Positions 30,984 to 42,590 of a stretch of 64,000 bases of DNA are shown piece by piece. The DNA is from Corinectria fuckeliana (Eukaryota; Ascomycota; Sordariomycetes; Hypocreales; Nectriaceae): the NCBI GenBank assembly GCA_019137255.1, contig WPDH01000137.1, positions 248,001 through 312,000 on the forward strand, given 5' to 3'. Under the pieces are notes generated by a model, which saw nothing but the letters and a program-made list of their open reading frames with translations, was not told the DNA's origin and made no database searches. The position numbers were made by a program, and so were the translations under genes. Numbering within the stretch: position 1 is the stretch's first letter; every line of letters begins with the position of its first letter.

Positions 30984-33900
30984 AAGCCCTTTTTAAGCTT
31001 TCTAAGAGAGAAAGGAACAAGAATTATCATTGGTGTGAGTTCTTTAAAATTCAAGGGGGGTGTTGGCTTGCTCTTAATAACCTGATTCCAATTCGATTAT
31101 TAACCTCTCCAAGTATCATACTGGCTCTCCCTCTAAGCTGTAATTTATCTAGTCCCATGATATTACCATATCCCTAGTCTCTCATTTTATGAGGCTCTTG
31201 TGCCCTGTCTTCTCAGCAACTACCTGAACGTGACCTATTCAGTAACAGGCGGCAGGTGGTCTTAGTGGAAGTCCAAATTCTCTAGCCTGTATGTGCTTCT
31301 TCCTGATTGAGGAATTACATTGAAGGGAAGGGGGGTTCGCGCCGCTTCCCCAGTTCCAGCGCCCCTCTCACCCACTCCTCTTGTCTGGCCATGTAAGCTT
31401 CCACCACGTTTGCGTGCTAGTGTACATCGTCCATGACCTTGTGGAAACCGAGGCCAACCATGATCCCAGACATTTGACAGCTTCAGATGTAGACACACAA
31501 GGGAAGATCCAACAGTGCCGTGAAAGGTATACCACCAGGACCAACAGGCAGAAGCTCCATAGTTGGGCTGGGTCTTAGTAAAAGGAGATTAGTCGTAGAT
31601 AACAGGGCGAGGGACCCCCATCCCATACATTTTCCCGCCGACTTTTTAATCCAGCTCCTCAATCATAAGATGGTCATTGCCGTTATCTCAACATCATCGT
31701 CCTCCGGCCACTTTCTCCTTTATTTAGCTACCAGACATAATAGCACCCTCCTAAAATCACCCTTCCCGACCTCGTCAAACAACTAGAGTTGGTTAAATAT
31801 TAGTATTACTTAATTTAGTATTGGTGCTCAGTATCAGTATATTTGCCTGGCAGCTGTGTCTAGAAATATTGCCGCCCAGTACCAGAACTATTTCGCTCAC
31901 GACATAATTCGACTATTGCCTCTGAAGCCCCAAAGCCGTCGCAACAACAAAGCCAAAGTCCTCGATATCATCGTCAGCGGCAGTGATTCAGTCCAGGCAT
32001 CAATATCTTCGCAAGGCGATGACTAATTCCTCCCAGAGGGAGACTCTTTCCGACGAAGATGCTGGGTGTGTAGCGGAATCTTCTCTTCGGCTGAGTCGGA
32101 GTACGGATTAGGGTTGGAGTCACCCTAAACTCGCACCTTGCTTGCCCTTCCTCGGCCTTGACACGCACTAGCCATAGCGACGGATGCCCCTTCGACTTTT
32201 TCTACGCAAAGCTTAATCTTCAGCCAGGGCGAAATCACCAGGTTGAGATCATTGAACTACCGACTCAATCGAGGCCCAAATACCGGAGGTCGGATATGCC
32301 AGCACTCTGGAAGCTTCGTGGGAAGTAGGGACAAGATGTACGGTTCTTGGGTATACCGTTGGCGAAGCAAGTTCCATTAGTCGCAAGTTCATCGGCGTTC
32401 TGAGCAGGTGGCCAAATATCGAAACCATCTCATTCCCAGTCGCGAACGCCTCCCGTGTCATTCCGCGCTTATAGAAGAGGGCCACTCTAATTAACTACAC
32501 AAGCATTTGTCCTATTTAGGAAGGTAGTCTTTCTGCTTTAGCTACACTAATTAGTAGTGAATAGAGACTGATTGGCGATTCAGCTCTAATCTGCTAGTTA
32601 TACTTAGATTAAGTCCCTAAGAAATGCTGCTAGTATATGATTAAGGTTGTAGAGAGTTTTAAGAAATAACCCTCCCTTATTTAAAAACAATCTCTAGTCC
32701 TTCCTTTACTATTACAAAATTAGTAGACAGCATTGGTATTTAGATTTAGCAGCTACTAATTTGACATAGGAATACGATCGTGCAGTTTTAATAGCTACAT
32801 GACCCTTCTGCACGTGCTTAACTCGTCGTTTCTTGAGCTCTAGCTGTTGGTAACGACTCGGCGTTTACGTTAAAGACAATCAGGGATGCACAAGGGCTTC
32901 ACTTTCGAAAAGTACTTAGCCCGCCACTTCCCGCAGGTTTGTCAGTCTGTAACTCACTCTGCTTTGACCGTGCAGCCTCTAAATCAGATTGGTCCACTAC
33001 TATGTGGAAGCGGAGCTATCCTCCTCGAATAACTGAGCCCGTGAAATTCAGGAGGAAGACATTACTCGCCATCGGGCGCTGTCACAAATCAGGTATGACA
33101 GTCGCCCGTAGATTGGGAAGACATTACAACAGAATGGAGATTACGCCTGGTGGCCTGCTAGTCACCACAAAATCCGACGAGTATCCTCGAAACAACAACA
33201 AATAAGGGCCTATCCCCTTCTATATTGATATTCACGCAGCATTCGAGCTGATTGCTAATCGTCTCATGCGAAGCTCGCTAGAATCTCGTTTACGAACCAT
33301 CAGCCAGCTTTGGCTCACATTCGAGCGTCGCTGCACGAAAAACATCAAAAACGATCCATTGAGATCCCAGGACGCTGACGGAAGGAAGTCGAACTGGGCC
33401 TGGAAAATTACTACATCCCCTTCAGTCATCTCGGCCAGCATAGCGAAGTGTTACATGGTGAAGGCTTCACACTATTGGTGAGTAGAAAGCCCTCGATATT
33501 CTACACTTGTAAACTAGAAGTTAGTGGAAATTCGATCTAGTTAGAATACTTCTGGTAGACTTCGAGCTGAAGCAATTTCAAGCAGCTAATGTGGAATTTG
33601 AGCCCAACTTCGACAAACTACCCCAAGAGATAAAGAACCCAACCACAGCAATCCTCAGACGCCAGCCTTTACCCCTGAAATGCACCTACCTGATTATTCA
33701 AACGTGGGGAAAGTAGGTCTTCTTGCAGGTCCCATTTACTTAGTATCTAGATTTATACAATGTCGCAGAGATAACTAGGAGTGGGTGAAATTGGGAGAAA
33801 AAAACTAGACAGGTCATGACTCCTGTAACTCCAACCACTCTAGCTGATGGAGACGCACAGCCTCTAATCTCGGTGGGATATGTAAAAGCGGATTTACCTA

Positions 33901-34385
33901 TTCCGCCAGACCTTCAAAGCCGTCGACGAATTTGGCAGATTCTTGAGGAGATGTATCCAACGATGTGGATGTCTGATAACTGTATGGGCTGATGGAGCAG
34001 TGATGATGGCTTCCTTTTCTCCGGGCTACGCTATATCAGACTGTATGTGCCTATCTTCTGTCTCTTCCAATGATGCATAATCTTCTCACATCCGTACTTT
34101 CTCTTAATCTCCATTGCGCCTGGCATCTCTATCTCAAGCCTGCTCAGAGATTCTGGAATTCTCTCCACAGTTTCGGAAGCCATCTGTCGCTTCAGCGACC
34201 CAGTGAAATAATTCTGACGCTGTTTGATTGGTTTGAAGCCCAGCACAGTTGGCTGTATCACGTGCTGTAGGAGCTTAGTGCTGACACCTATCTATGAAGC
34301 CTGATACGCAACGGGAGCTTCAGCTTCTTCAACTTAAACTTCAATTGTTGGAGCACTCCTTCATCCAGATACCGAATATTAAAGC
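30984..34385. other. Gene-poor, partly AT-rich decay zone with coding remnants
   Basis: About 3.4 kb with no intact gene. AT-rich, TpA-rich tracts (notably 31020-31190 and 32480-32780) alternate with less altered pieces that still look coding but are broken by stops and frame changes: around 32200-32475, 33205-33481 and 33545-33720 on the plus strand. I could not assign any piece to a family. The pattern fits a mutated mobile element or relics affected by repeat-induced point mutation, which is inference. Confidence 0.5.
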
Positions 34386-35242
34386 ATGAAGCTCATCGTT
34401 GCTGGTGCCAATGGCTTTGTGGCTACCGAGGTCATTCGCCAGAGCTTGCTGGCGCGCGAAGTCACTTCAGTCATTGCCCTCAGTCGCAAGCCCATCACTG
34501 TCGGCTCCGGCGCTGAATCTTTCAAGTTAAAGACGGTCATCATCAAAGACTATGAAAGCTATCCCGAAGAAGTCAAGAAAGAGTTTGCAGATGCAAACGC
34601 CTGCATATGGTATCTTATCTGATTGTGGCCGCACTGGGGCACAAGAGGGCTGTCCCACTAACATGCAGTAGGACTGTCGCAATCACTCCCTCGAGATCAA
34701 AGTCGTTCGAATTCGCCGAGGTTCGGCGAATATGTCAGGATTCGACACTGGCTGGACTGAAAGCGATGCACGAAGCAAGCCCTTCCCGTCCGTTCCGTTT
34801 TCTCTACATGAGCGGCATCGCCGCCGAACGCGACCAAAGCAAGACTCCGGACTTTATGCCGCAGTATTCACTGATGCGGGTGCGTGCTGTGCACAATGGC
34901 TACAAAACCCATTTTTACTGACCTCGGATGATTTACCAGGGCGAAACGGAAACCAAGGTGCTGGCGTACGCTTCGGAGCATCTAGGGGAGATTGAAGCAT
35001 GTGTAGCCAAGACAGGGCTCATCACAGCACCGGGCATTGGCAATCTCCAGAGAAATGCGTTTGCATTCATGCTCAAGTGGACCCTCGGCCTTGTGAATGT
35101 TTCTCGCGAGGAGTTGTCAGCGGCGATGATTAGCCAAGTCATTCATGGATTTGAGAAGGAACCGTTACTGAATGACGATCTGGCTAGGATTGGACAGCAG
35201 GCTCTCAAGCAACAGGAGAAGGTATCTTCTGGCGGCAATTAG
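34386..35242 (+). CDS. NAD(P)-binding (atypical SDR-like) oxidoreductase
   Basis: Three exons (34386-34609, 34672-34879, 34940-35242) with 62- and 60-bp introns give 244 residues. The N-terminus is a Rossmann-type strand-loop-helix, MKLIVAGANGFVATEVIRQS, with the GxxGxxA/G-like dinucleotide loop. Splicing recreates ACIWTVAITPSRS, followed by FRFLYMSGIAAERDQ. The family comprises small HTATIP2-like or NmrA-like proteins of fungi whose substrates are mostly unknown. The first intron's acceptor was chosen at CAGTAG (34671) because it preserves IWT; using the AG three bases earlier would change the frame content. The gene lies directly next to the decay zone but is intact. Confidence 0.8.
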
Positions 35243-36699
35243 GCCAAGGGCATCTATATCATAGAAAGCAAATACACCGTTTCTGCCTGTTGCTTCCACG
35301 ACAGACAGTTGGCGTGTGTCTGCATTCAGCCCAATACCATTGTAGTTGGTGTTGTAGACGTGAGGCTCGGAATTCTTTCTAATCGAACTCTTTCGCATCA
35401 CTGGGTCGTGGAACCGACGAGTTACCTTGTAATTGTCAAAGTATCAACTCAAAGCCTTAGGTCGACGACGCTACCCTCCATGCAAATTCCCAAATCTTCC
35501 CCGACAGCTAGTTCGTCATGTTGAAGATGATCACCAGATACGAGAAATACTTGCCGTATGGGTCCGGTTCCATCAAAGCAAGTTCTCCACGTCCCAGAGC
35601 TCCCCGCATCATTTGTGCCTAGCTTCGGTAAAATACCGCAAGCATCCCGCACGTCGGGATTTCCCCACGCCGCCGTGATAGCCTCTACGGGCGAAGTCAA
35701 CAATGGACTTCTCAGCCCAAGCATATTGGCTACTTGGATGAGCTTTTAGTTACTTACACGTGGAATTGGTAGGTTTAGTCTGTGTAGTTGTTCGACATGT
35801 TGCCGTGTTCGACTCCTCAGCTGCATGCTATGCAGCGCCCTCAGCTCACTGTAGTTCTGCTACTTTTAGTTCACCCTTGACTTATCTGCAGTCACACGCT
35901 CTCTCCGTCATCAACGCACATGTCTCACCCAAGTACGCACATATTCTTTCTCTCTCCGCCACTCATCCTTCCATCACACTCAGTCAGTCAACGCAAGCCT
36001 AGAATCATCGCAGCACACCCTTCTTCTACTTCACTTGACCATCTTTCGCTGGATGTCTAAGGGGCTAAAGGCGTTGGTCGAGAACACTCTCGTGGTATCA
36101 TCCCCCAGCGTGGCAGGAAGGCCTTCAACTGCAATCCAGGCGTCCATCCCAGCTATGCAGGAATGGGACTGGCGTGCTCTCCTATAACCGAATGTCTCAC
36201 GCTAGCGACAAAGGTAATTTGGACAGCGGGGCTCATAATCTACTTCCACCAAGCCTTTGCACATTTGAAGGGATACAAGAAGTTCCAAGTCCGCAGGGGT
36301 TTGAACGCTGTGGACTGTTGCACCTTGAAGGGAAGAAACACACACGACGAGGATCAGAGACATGTCAAGGGTTGGCGCGTCTTGGAGTCTGATGATCGGC
36401 TCATGGTTTGGTATGCTTAAATCCTGCTAGTCTCAACTTGGCCAAGGGAGTTAGATTAATGTCTCTTCTGGCATTTCAGCCCTGCCGCTATTGCTCAGGC
36501 GTAAGAGCCGGCTTAGAGACACTTAGCCCTGAGGAAAAGGGGCACTGGCTTTTTCCCCTGTCCTAAAAGAGCACTCCTGTAATAACCGGTGCGTGACTCT
36601 CATCTACGTTTCCTTCCATGCCACCTTTTCCCAGCGGTCAATTTCGACTGCAGTCCTTTCTTTGTTCAACCACTGTAGAGCCATCACGGGTACACCAAA
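35243..36699. other. Intergenic, no supported gene
   Basis: About 1.46 kb. A minus-strand reading frame at 35449-35724 has faint similarity to parts of G-protein alpha subunits but lacks their diagnostic motifs. Pyrimidine-rich sequence around 35880-36050 is unremarkable. Confidence 0.45.
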
Positions 36700-39384
36700 A
36701 TGCGGTTTCAGCTATCCAGGCCGTGGCCCGTCCTCGGGGCCGTCCTGTTTTTAGCAGCCGTCACCTTCAAAACCGTCTTTCCCGGCGATGACCCCTACCG
36801 CTGCCGCGCCGTACTCGAAACAGGCCGCTGGGTCGACGAGCCAGACGAGGACGGAAACCGGGACCCCTTTAACAAATGGCAGCCAGACGGGTGCATTCTC
36901 CACCAGTATTCGTCGACTGATATCCGCAGATGTCTGGAGGGTCGCCGTGTGGTGTTCGGCGGCGACTCGACATCGAGAGGCGTGGCTCACGCGTTGGGAC
37001 GACTGGTAAGCACCCCTGCCGTGACTGCTTTTGGGCTGCACTTCTCTCGGAGGGTGTATGTAGTCTACCACGATGGAGTTCTCTTGCTAACGTGAATTCA
37101 GCTAGAGAGAGACGAGTCCAACTACGATCGCAAGCATCTTCCCCCGTCGGTGCAATTCAACATCACCTATCACGGCGTCCAGATCGAGCGCTATCCAAAC
37201 GTCTGGCTCAGCTCAGTCGGCGATCCTGATCAAGCAGCCTTTGTCAGACAAATCGAGGACTACACAGACGAAAAGAGGGACCCTCCGTCCATCGAGGACC
37301 AGAAAGGCCCCGCTCTCGTCTACCTTGCTGCTGGTGTTTGGTACACAAACAACAACCCCGATCTGAGCCGCGCCCAACGAATGGCCTTGTTCCACGAAGC
37401 GTTTTCCAACATATCCGATCTTGTTGGGGACCAAGGAAAAGACATGTTCACCGACCCTATGGATCCGCTCGATGGGGTCGGCAATCAGGTTTTCTACGCG
37501 CCCCCTGCGGGACCCGGCTACCTAAACGTACCACACCGCCGCAAGAGGATCAAGGACAAGAAACGGCGGGTAAATGAGGTCATCAAGATGCAGAATTGGC
37601 TCCGTGAGACAGACGGCACCTGGAACATCCCGCTTGCTTGGTCCATTCCTGGCCTCGTTGCTGGCCAGCTGAAAGCCTGGGTCGATCCCCACAGGACCGG
37701 CTTCCATGTCACCGACGTTGTTGCCGAGACGAGAGCAAACATTCTGCTGAACCTCCGGTGCAACGCTAAGCTCGATCGCATCAAGAGCTATCCCCATGAT
37801 CGTACTTGCTGCACCGACTATGGAATCAAGCCGCTCGTCCAGCGCGGTCTTGTCATTGTCGGCCTTGTGTATCTCGTGGGCTGTATCCTTTATACAGTGT
37901 ATTTAGAGCTCTGTGCCGACCGAGAGAACCCTCGATGGAGCCTGCTCGATATGCAAGCGGGTTCTTTTGTGCTGGCCCTCCTCATGTGCTACTACGCCGA
38001 CCGGACGCAAATGATGGCCAAGGGCACTAAAGTATGGTCATCTCAGGACTTTGTCGATCTTTGCATTCTCTGTGTCGTCATTGCCCTCCTCACCATCCGT
38101 CGGTCTCGCTCGCCATCCAAAGAACAGGCGTTCGTTACGGAGACGGAACCACAGCCCGATCAGCCGTTTCTTTCTCGGGATCAGACTGATGAATGGAAAG
38201 GATGGATGCAGTTTGTGATTCTCATCTATCACTGGGTGGACGCTCAATCGGCATCGATATTCGTCCTCGTCCGACTCCTCGTTGCTGCCTACTTATTCCA
38301 AACCGGCTACGGGCACACCGTCTTCTTCCTCAACAAGAAGGACTACTCGTTTAACCGTGCAGCAGCAGTTCTACTTCGCCTCAACCTCCTCAGCTGCTCG
38401 TTGGCCTACGTGATGGACACCGATTACATGTTCTACTACTTCTCGCCGCTCGTGAGCTTTTGGTTTCTAGTTGTATATGCGACTATGGCAATTGGACACC
38501 AAAGAAACGGGGACATTCAGTATGTCCTTGCCAAGATTGGCGTCTCTGCTCTTCTGGTCGCAATTGTGCTAGAAACACCACTAACCTCGTGGATCTTCTC
38601 CACACTCCATATCATTTTCAACATTCAGTGGGACTACAACGAGTGGTATTATCGTGTGTCATTAGACTGTTTCATCGTCTATGTCGGTATGCTTGTTGCT
38701 GTTGCCAACTCTGAGATGAAGAAAGGCGTCACCCGGGGCCTTCGCCTCACTCTAGCATTTTCTGGTTTCTTGGCTGTCTATCGCTACTTCTATGAGATCT
38801 CGAAAATGAGTCTGGGAGATTATCGACTATGGCACCGCTACATATCCTTCATCCCTGTTTTGGCCTTTGTCGCGATGCGAAATGTCTCAGGGCCAGTTCG
38901 AAACTTCCATTCAAAGGCAATGGCCTGGCTCGGCCGATGCTCGTTGGAGACCTATACGCTCCAGTTCCACCTCCTTCTGGCAGCCGACACTAAAGGAGTC
39001 CTCATCGTGGATGGCTTCTATGGCGATGGAACACTCATGGATCGCTGGAGGAGTTTAATCATCATTGTACCGATCTTCCTCTGGATTAGCTCCACCACGG
39101 CCACAGCAACCAGCTATATCATCCAAATCATGTTAGGCACATCGCCAGAGACGGAAAAGTATGACGGATCCGCATTCACCAGAGCCCTGTATCGAATACC
39201 CTGGGCTCGTTGCTTCATTTCTGTCCCCAAGGCAAGGATTGCTTGTCTTCTTTTAGCCCTGTGGTTGCTCAACGTTCTGAGCCCTTCACATGTCGAAGCT
39301 CCTGCTCCCGACGGGTTTACTCCCCACCATGTCTTTCAATCTGGGCCTGGCGCATGGTCGACTCCTGTCCCAACGGCAGCTTGA
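36700..39384 (+). CDS. Cas1-like polysaccharide O-acyltransferase (PC-esterase plus 10-TM domain)
   Basis: Two exons, 36700-37005 and 37102-39384, give 862 residues. An N-terminal membrane anchor (WPVLGAVLFLAAVTF) is followed by a lumenal PC-esterase/GDSL-like domain: CRAVLETGRW, WQPDGCILHQY, and the nucleophile block VFGGDSTSRG just before the 96-bp intron. From about residue 320 onward at least ten hydrophobic segments form the Cas1p acyltransferase domain, with YGHTVFFLNKKDYSFNR and CSLETYTLQFHLLL. Cryptococcus Cas1 O-acetylates capsular glucuronoxylomannan; in filamentous fungi the acceptor is mostly unknown. It is probably a Golgi enzyme. Both halves appear intact. Confidence 0.9.
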
Positions 39385-39680
39385 TTCAAACTTCAAGCAG
39401 ACTTCTGCATTGTGTAGGAGTCGGGAACTATTATAAGGACGCCGCTCTTGTCCTTACGATGACGAGTTAAATGATAGACCAATAATGATCAGCTGTTCAA
39501 TTTGCCAGCTTTCCGGCTTCTCATAAAACACATCTGAACTTCCACCGATCCCTAGACTTCTCCAGATCCAGCCTAATGACCCTACGGATAAGGATGTCAG
39601 TGAATGGCGAGTAATGCCTGGTGAGACCACTAATGCCATCTTAGAACTGCAAATTGAGCGCTGAACTACAGTATCCTGAT

Positions 39681-42590
39681 CTAAGCGTTGTACTTTAGTC
39701 TGAACGGCACAGTAGTCACAGTGTCCCAATCGTCATCCCGGCTTTCGTTCCCAAAGACCCTAAGCGCGCGAACTTTCAGAGCATACAACCCTTCTTCTAA
39801 GACGGTGCCGTCGGCAAGCAAGCCCTTCACATAGCCTCTCTGTTCTGTGCGAGAAACAAAGAGAAGCGGCCAACCGGCCAAAGCCCCGAGAACCTTTCCA
39901 TTTCCTGTTCCGTTCACTACATCGACATGCAGGGCAGCCGTCCCAATAGTGGGAGTGATGAGCACATTGGGAGTCGTACGCTCGTCGCCAGTCTCGGTCG
40001 ACGGCGGGTTAGCCGGATCGGGCCGCGTGATATTATACGTGCCATTGGCAGGGGCGGCAATGTTGAAGTCGGCGAGGAAGACTCTCTCGGGCGGTAGAAT
40101 AAGCGTGGAGTACATGCTGCCCACCATGCCTAAATACGGCAGCACGAGGGAATTGTTTGAGCTAGTCAACGTAATATATCCGCTGTAAACGGGCAATAGC
40201 GTTGCGTTGACATTGGCCGGCGGCGTGCAGGTAACTGTGACTTCGGTAGATCTCCCAGCGGGGACCTTGATCTTGCTGCAGCGAATGTCTTAGTCTCGAT
40301 GCGGACTTGGGTCTGGGACTCATTATACACGTACCTGGAGCTGAATGTGATCTCAGCCCACTCGTCTACTGTTGGGTTGGGGAAGGAGTCGGCCATCAGG
40401 GGGGATCTGCCGGGCATCAAGCTATACATGGTGGGTGCTTTGCGGTGAGAGAGCTCAAAGACCAGATCCTCGGATCCCGTGTTCTTGATGGAGAAGGTCT
40501 GGTTGCCGACGAAGTTGTCGGTGTCGTTGAAGGATAGGCTGTCGACGCTCAGCTCAGCGGCTGTATATGCCGCGTTGAAGACTTGTGCGATGCCTGCGCC
40601 CTGCTGCGGCGGTGGCGCAATGGTATCAGTGTCTGCCGTCTCCCCGTCGAACCAGGCGAGTGGCTTTGCCGTCGACATCAGAAGGCGGCGCAGGAGCTTG
40701 GGGTCCGATGTTCCGCGCGCCTCGGCGATCAGGGCGTAGATGCCTGCAATGAGCGGTGCAGCTAGAGCGGCGGCCAGTCAGTAAGGAGGCGCTGGCACGA
40801 CTCTCAGGAGAGAACAGGGGAGAACATACACATGCTGGTCCCGGTCATGACGCGGTAACTACCCAAGGCCGTGGGAAACGTGCTGAGAATGTTGGCTCCC
40901 GGGGCGGCAATATGAGGACTCATTTCCAGTTCCCAACTTGGACCCCAGCTGGAAAGGTCGCCCATGTAGCCACCGCTGATGGTGTTCTCGAGCTGCTCAA
41001 AGCGGACCGTCGACGAGTTCGCTCCCGGCAAGGACACCGTAATGTTCTGCCCCTGATCAAGAATATTGGTCCATCGCTCGGCCACGTAAGGTGGGATCGA
41101 TCCTACGCCCTTCAGGCCTTCTGCGTAGTTGTAAATCTCATCTCGCATAGTCCTGCGTCCATCACTAATTAGCCATCGGGCCAGTGGGCGGGGGCTGCAG
41201 ACCTACAAGTTATTGGGCGGGTAATACAGTAGATATTGGCCGCCCTTGGCAACAATATTCGCGCCCTGATCCTGCGGGTAGCATCCAGTTGCCCGCGCGT
41301 CAACCCTTTCCAGCAACACAATCTTCTGGCTCAGGTCGGGCGTGTCTTCGGGCAGCTCGGTGCACGCATTGTCGGCGTCGACGGCGGACCAGAGAGGAAG
41401 TGTCACATTCCGGGAGAAGGCGGGCACTCCGGGCAAGAAACCAAACTCGTGGACACTGTCCTTGCTTGTGCTGTTGGAGTCGGCAGCATAAGAGCCGGCC
41501 GTGAGTAGCGTTGGGAACTTGGTGTTTGTCACGACGCCCACGCCCGTCACGCCTCGGCCCCCAGCAGGCGCTGAAGGATAGAACAGGCCCTTGATGCCGT
41601 CGTTGCCGGCCGATATAACGACTGGCACTCCTGCATCGACGATACGCGAGGCAACGACACTCCAGGCGTCCCAAGACCAGCCCGAGGGACTGGCAGTAGG
41701 TGGTCAGCACAAAACGAGATGCCAAATAGCATGGAACTGACGGGCACGTACTTGCCATCCGAACAGGATATAATGTCAGCGCCCTCCTCGAATGCTCGAA
41801 TAAACGCTGCAAGCAGAATCTCGTTGGTGGACACGGCGTGGCATCCCCATGCGCGGTACGCCGCCAGCTTGGCTCCGGGTGCCGCTCCCGTGAAGCCATA
41901 CTCGTTTCCCTCCAGCTGGGCGGCAATGGTGCCCGCGACGTGGGTGCCATGGCCCTCGCAATCGTCCATGGGGTCGTCGTCGGGCTCGGCCTCGTTCGTG
42001 CCCGGCACGAAGTCATCGCCGGTGAAGTCCCAGCCGGCCTCGACTAGACAGCCGGGCCCGAAGCAGCCGCCGAGCGCCGGATGCGTATAGTCAATGCCAC
42101 TGTCGACAATGGCAACGCGGATGCCCTTGCCGGTGATGCCCTTTGCGCGCAGCTGATCGACCTGGGTCATGACGTGCGGCGAAAAGCTGTCGTTGGTCGC
42201 CGCATCTCGACGCGAAGCCTGTCGCCGCAGTCGCGCATGGCTGGCCGTGTTGGCAGCCGACGACGCTGCTTGGCTCTCGGGCTTGGACAGATGAACGGGG
42301 CGTACAGGCCAGACGCTTCTCACGTGCGGCATCGCCTGAAGGTGGTCGAGGAGCTGCGTCTGGTCTGTCGTGCTCGCATTTTCCACCCGGAAGGACGCGC
42401 CGGTGAAGAGGCGCGATTGGAACTCGTTGCGGGCGTGAGCCTGGACACCCGCGTCTCCAAGAGCGTTGTAGAAGCTAGATATACCTCCGTCGTAATCGTT
42501 CTCAAACTCGACTATGTACTCACCGAACGCGGCCTTGCTCGCGGCCGCATTTGCACCCAGCAGAGCCAAGACGCCGCACAAGAGACGCAT
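39681..42590 (-). CDS. Secreted subtilisin-like serine protease (S8A, Vpr-type) with Fn3-like domain
   Basis: Five exons: 42590-41752, 41689-41207, 41152-40830, 40761-40335 and 40275-39681, giving 888 residues. The signal peptide (MRLLCGVLALLGANAAAS) is followed by an I9-type propeptide (EYIVEFEND). The catalytic triad is complete: Asp in IVDSGIDYTHP, His in GHGTHVAGT, and Ser in GTSMSAP, where the serine codon is split by the third intron. A protease-associated insert lies between His and Ser, and a C-terminal Fn3-like domain (YSGYITLTSSNNSLVLPYLG) follows. These are features of large fungal S8A proteases used in nutrition and host penetration. A dibasic-rich stretch (RLRRQASRRD) before the mature domain is a likely processing site. 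Confidence 0.92.

Noticed and set aside
35165..35724. Minus-strand reading frame with phrases reminiscent of G-protein alpha subunits (AITAAWGNPDVRDAC, VFLVSGD)
   Set aside because: The DVGGQ and NKxD motifs are missing, spacing between the similar phrases is wrong, and the frame has no splice support. Probably chance.
41690..41751. Possible GC-AG intron in the subtilase at GATG|GCAAGT
   Set aside because: A normal GTACGT donor five bases further on restores the frame and the family sequence (SDGNPSGW).
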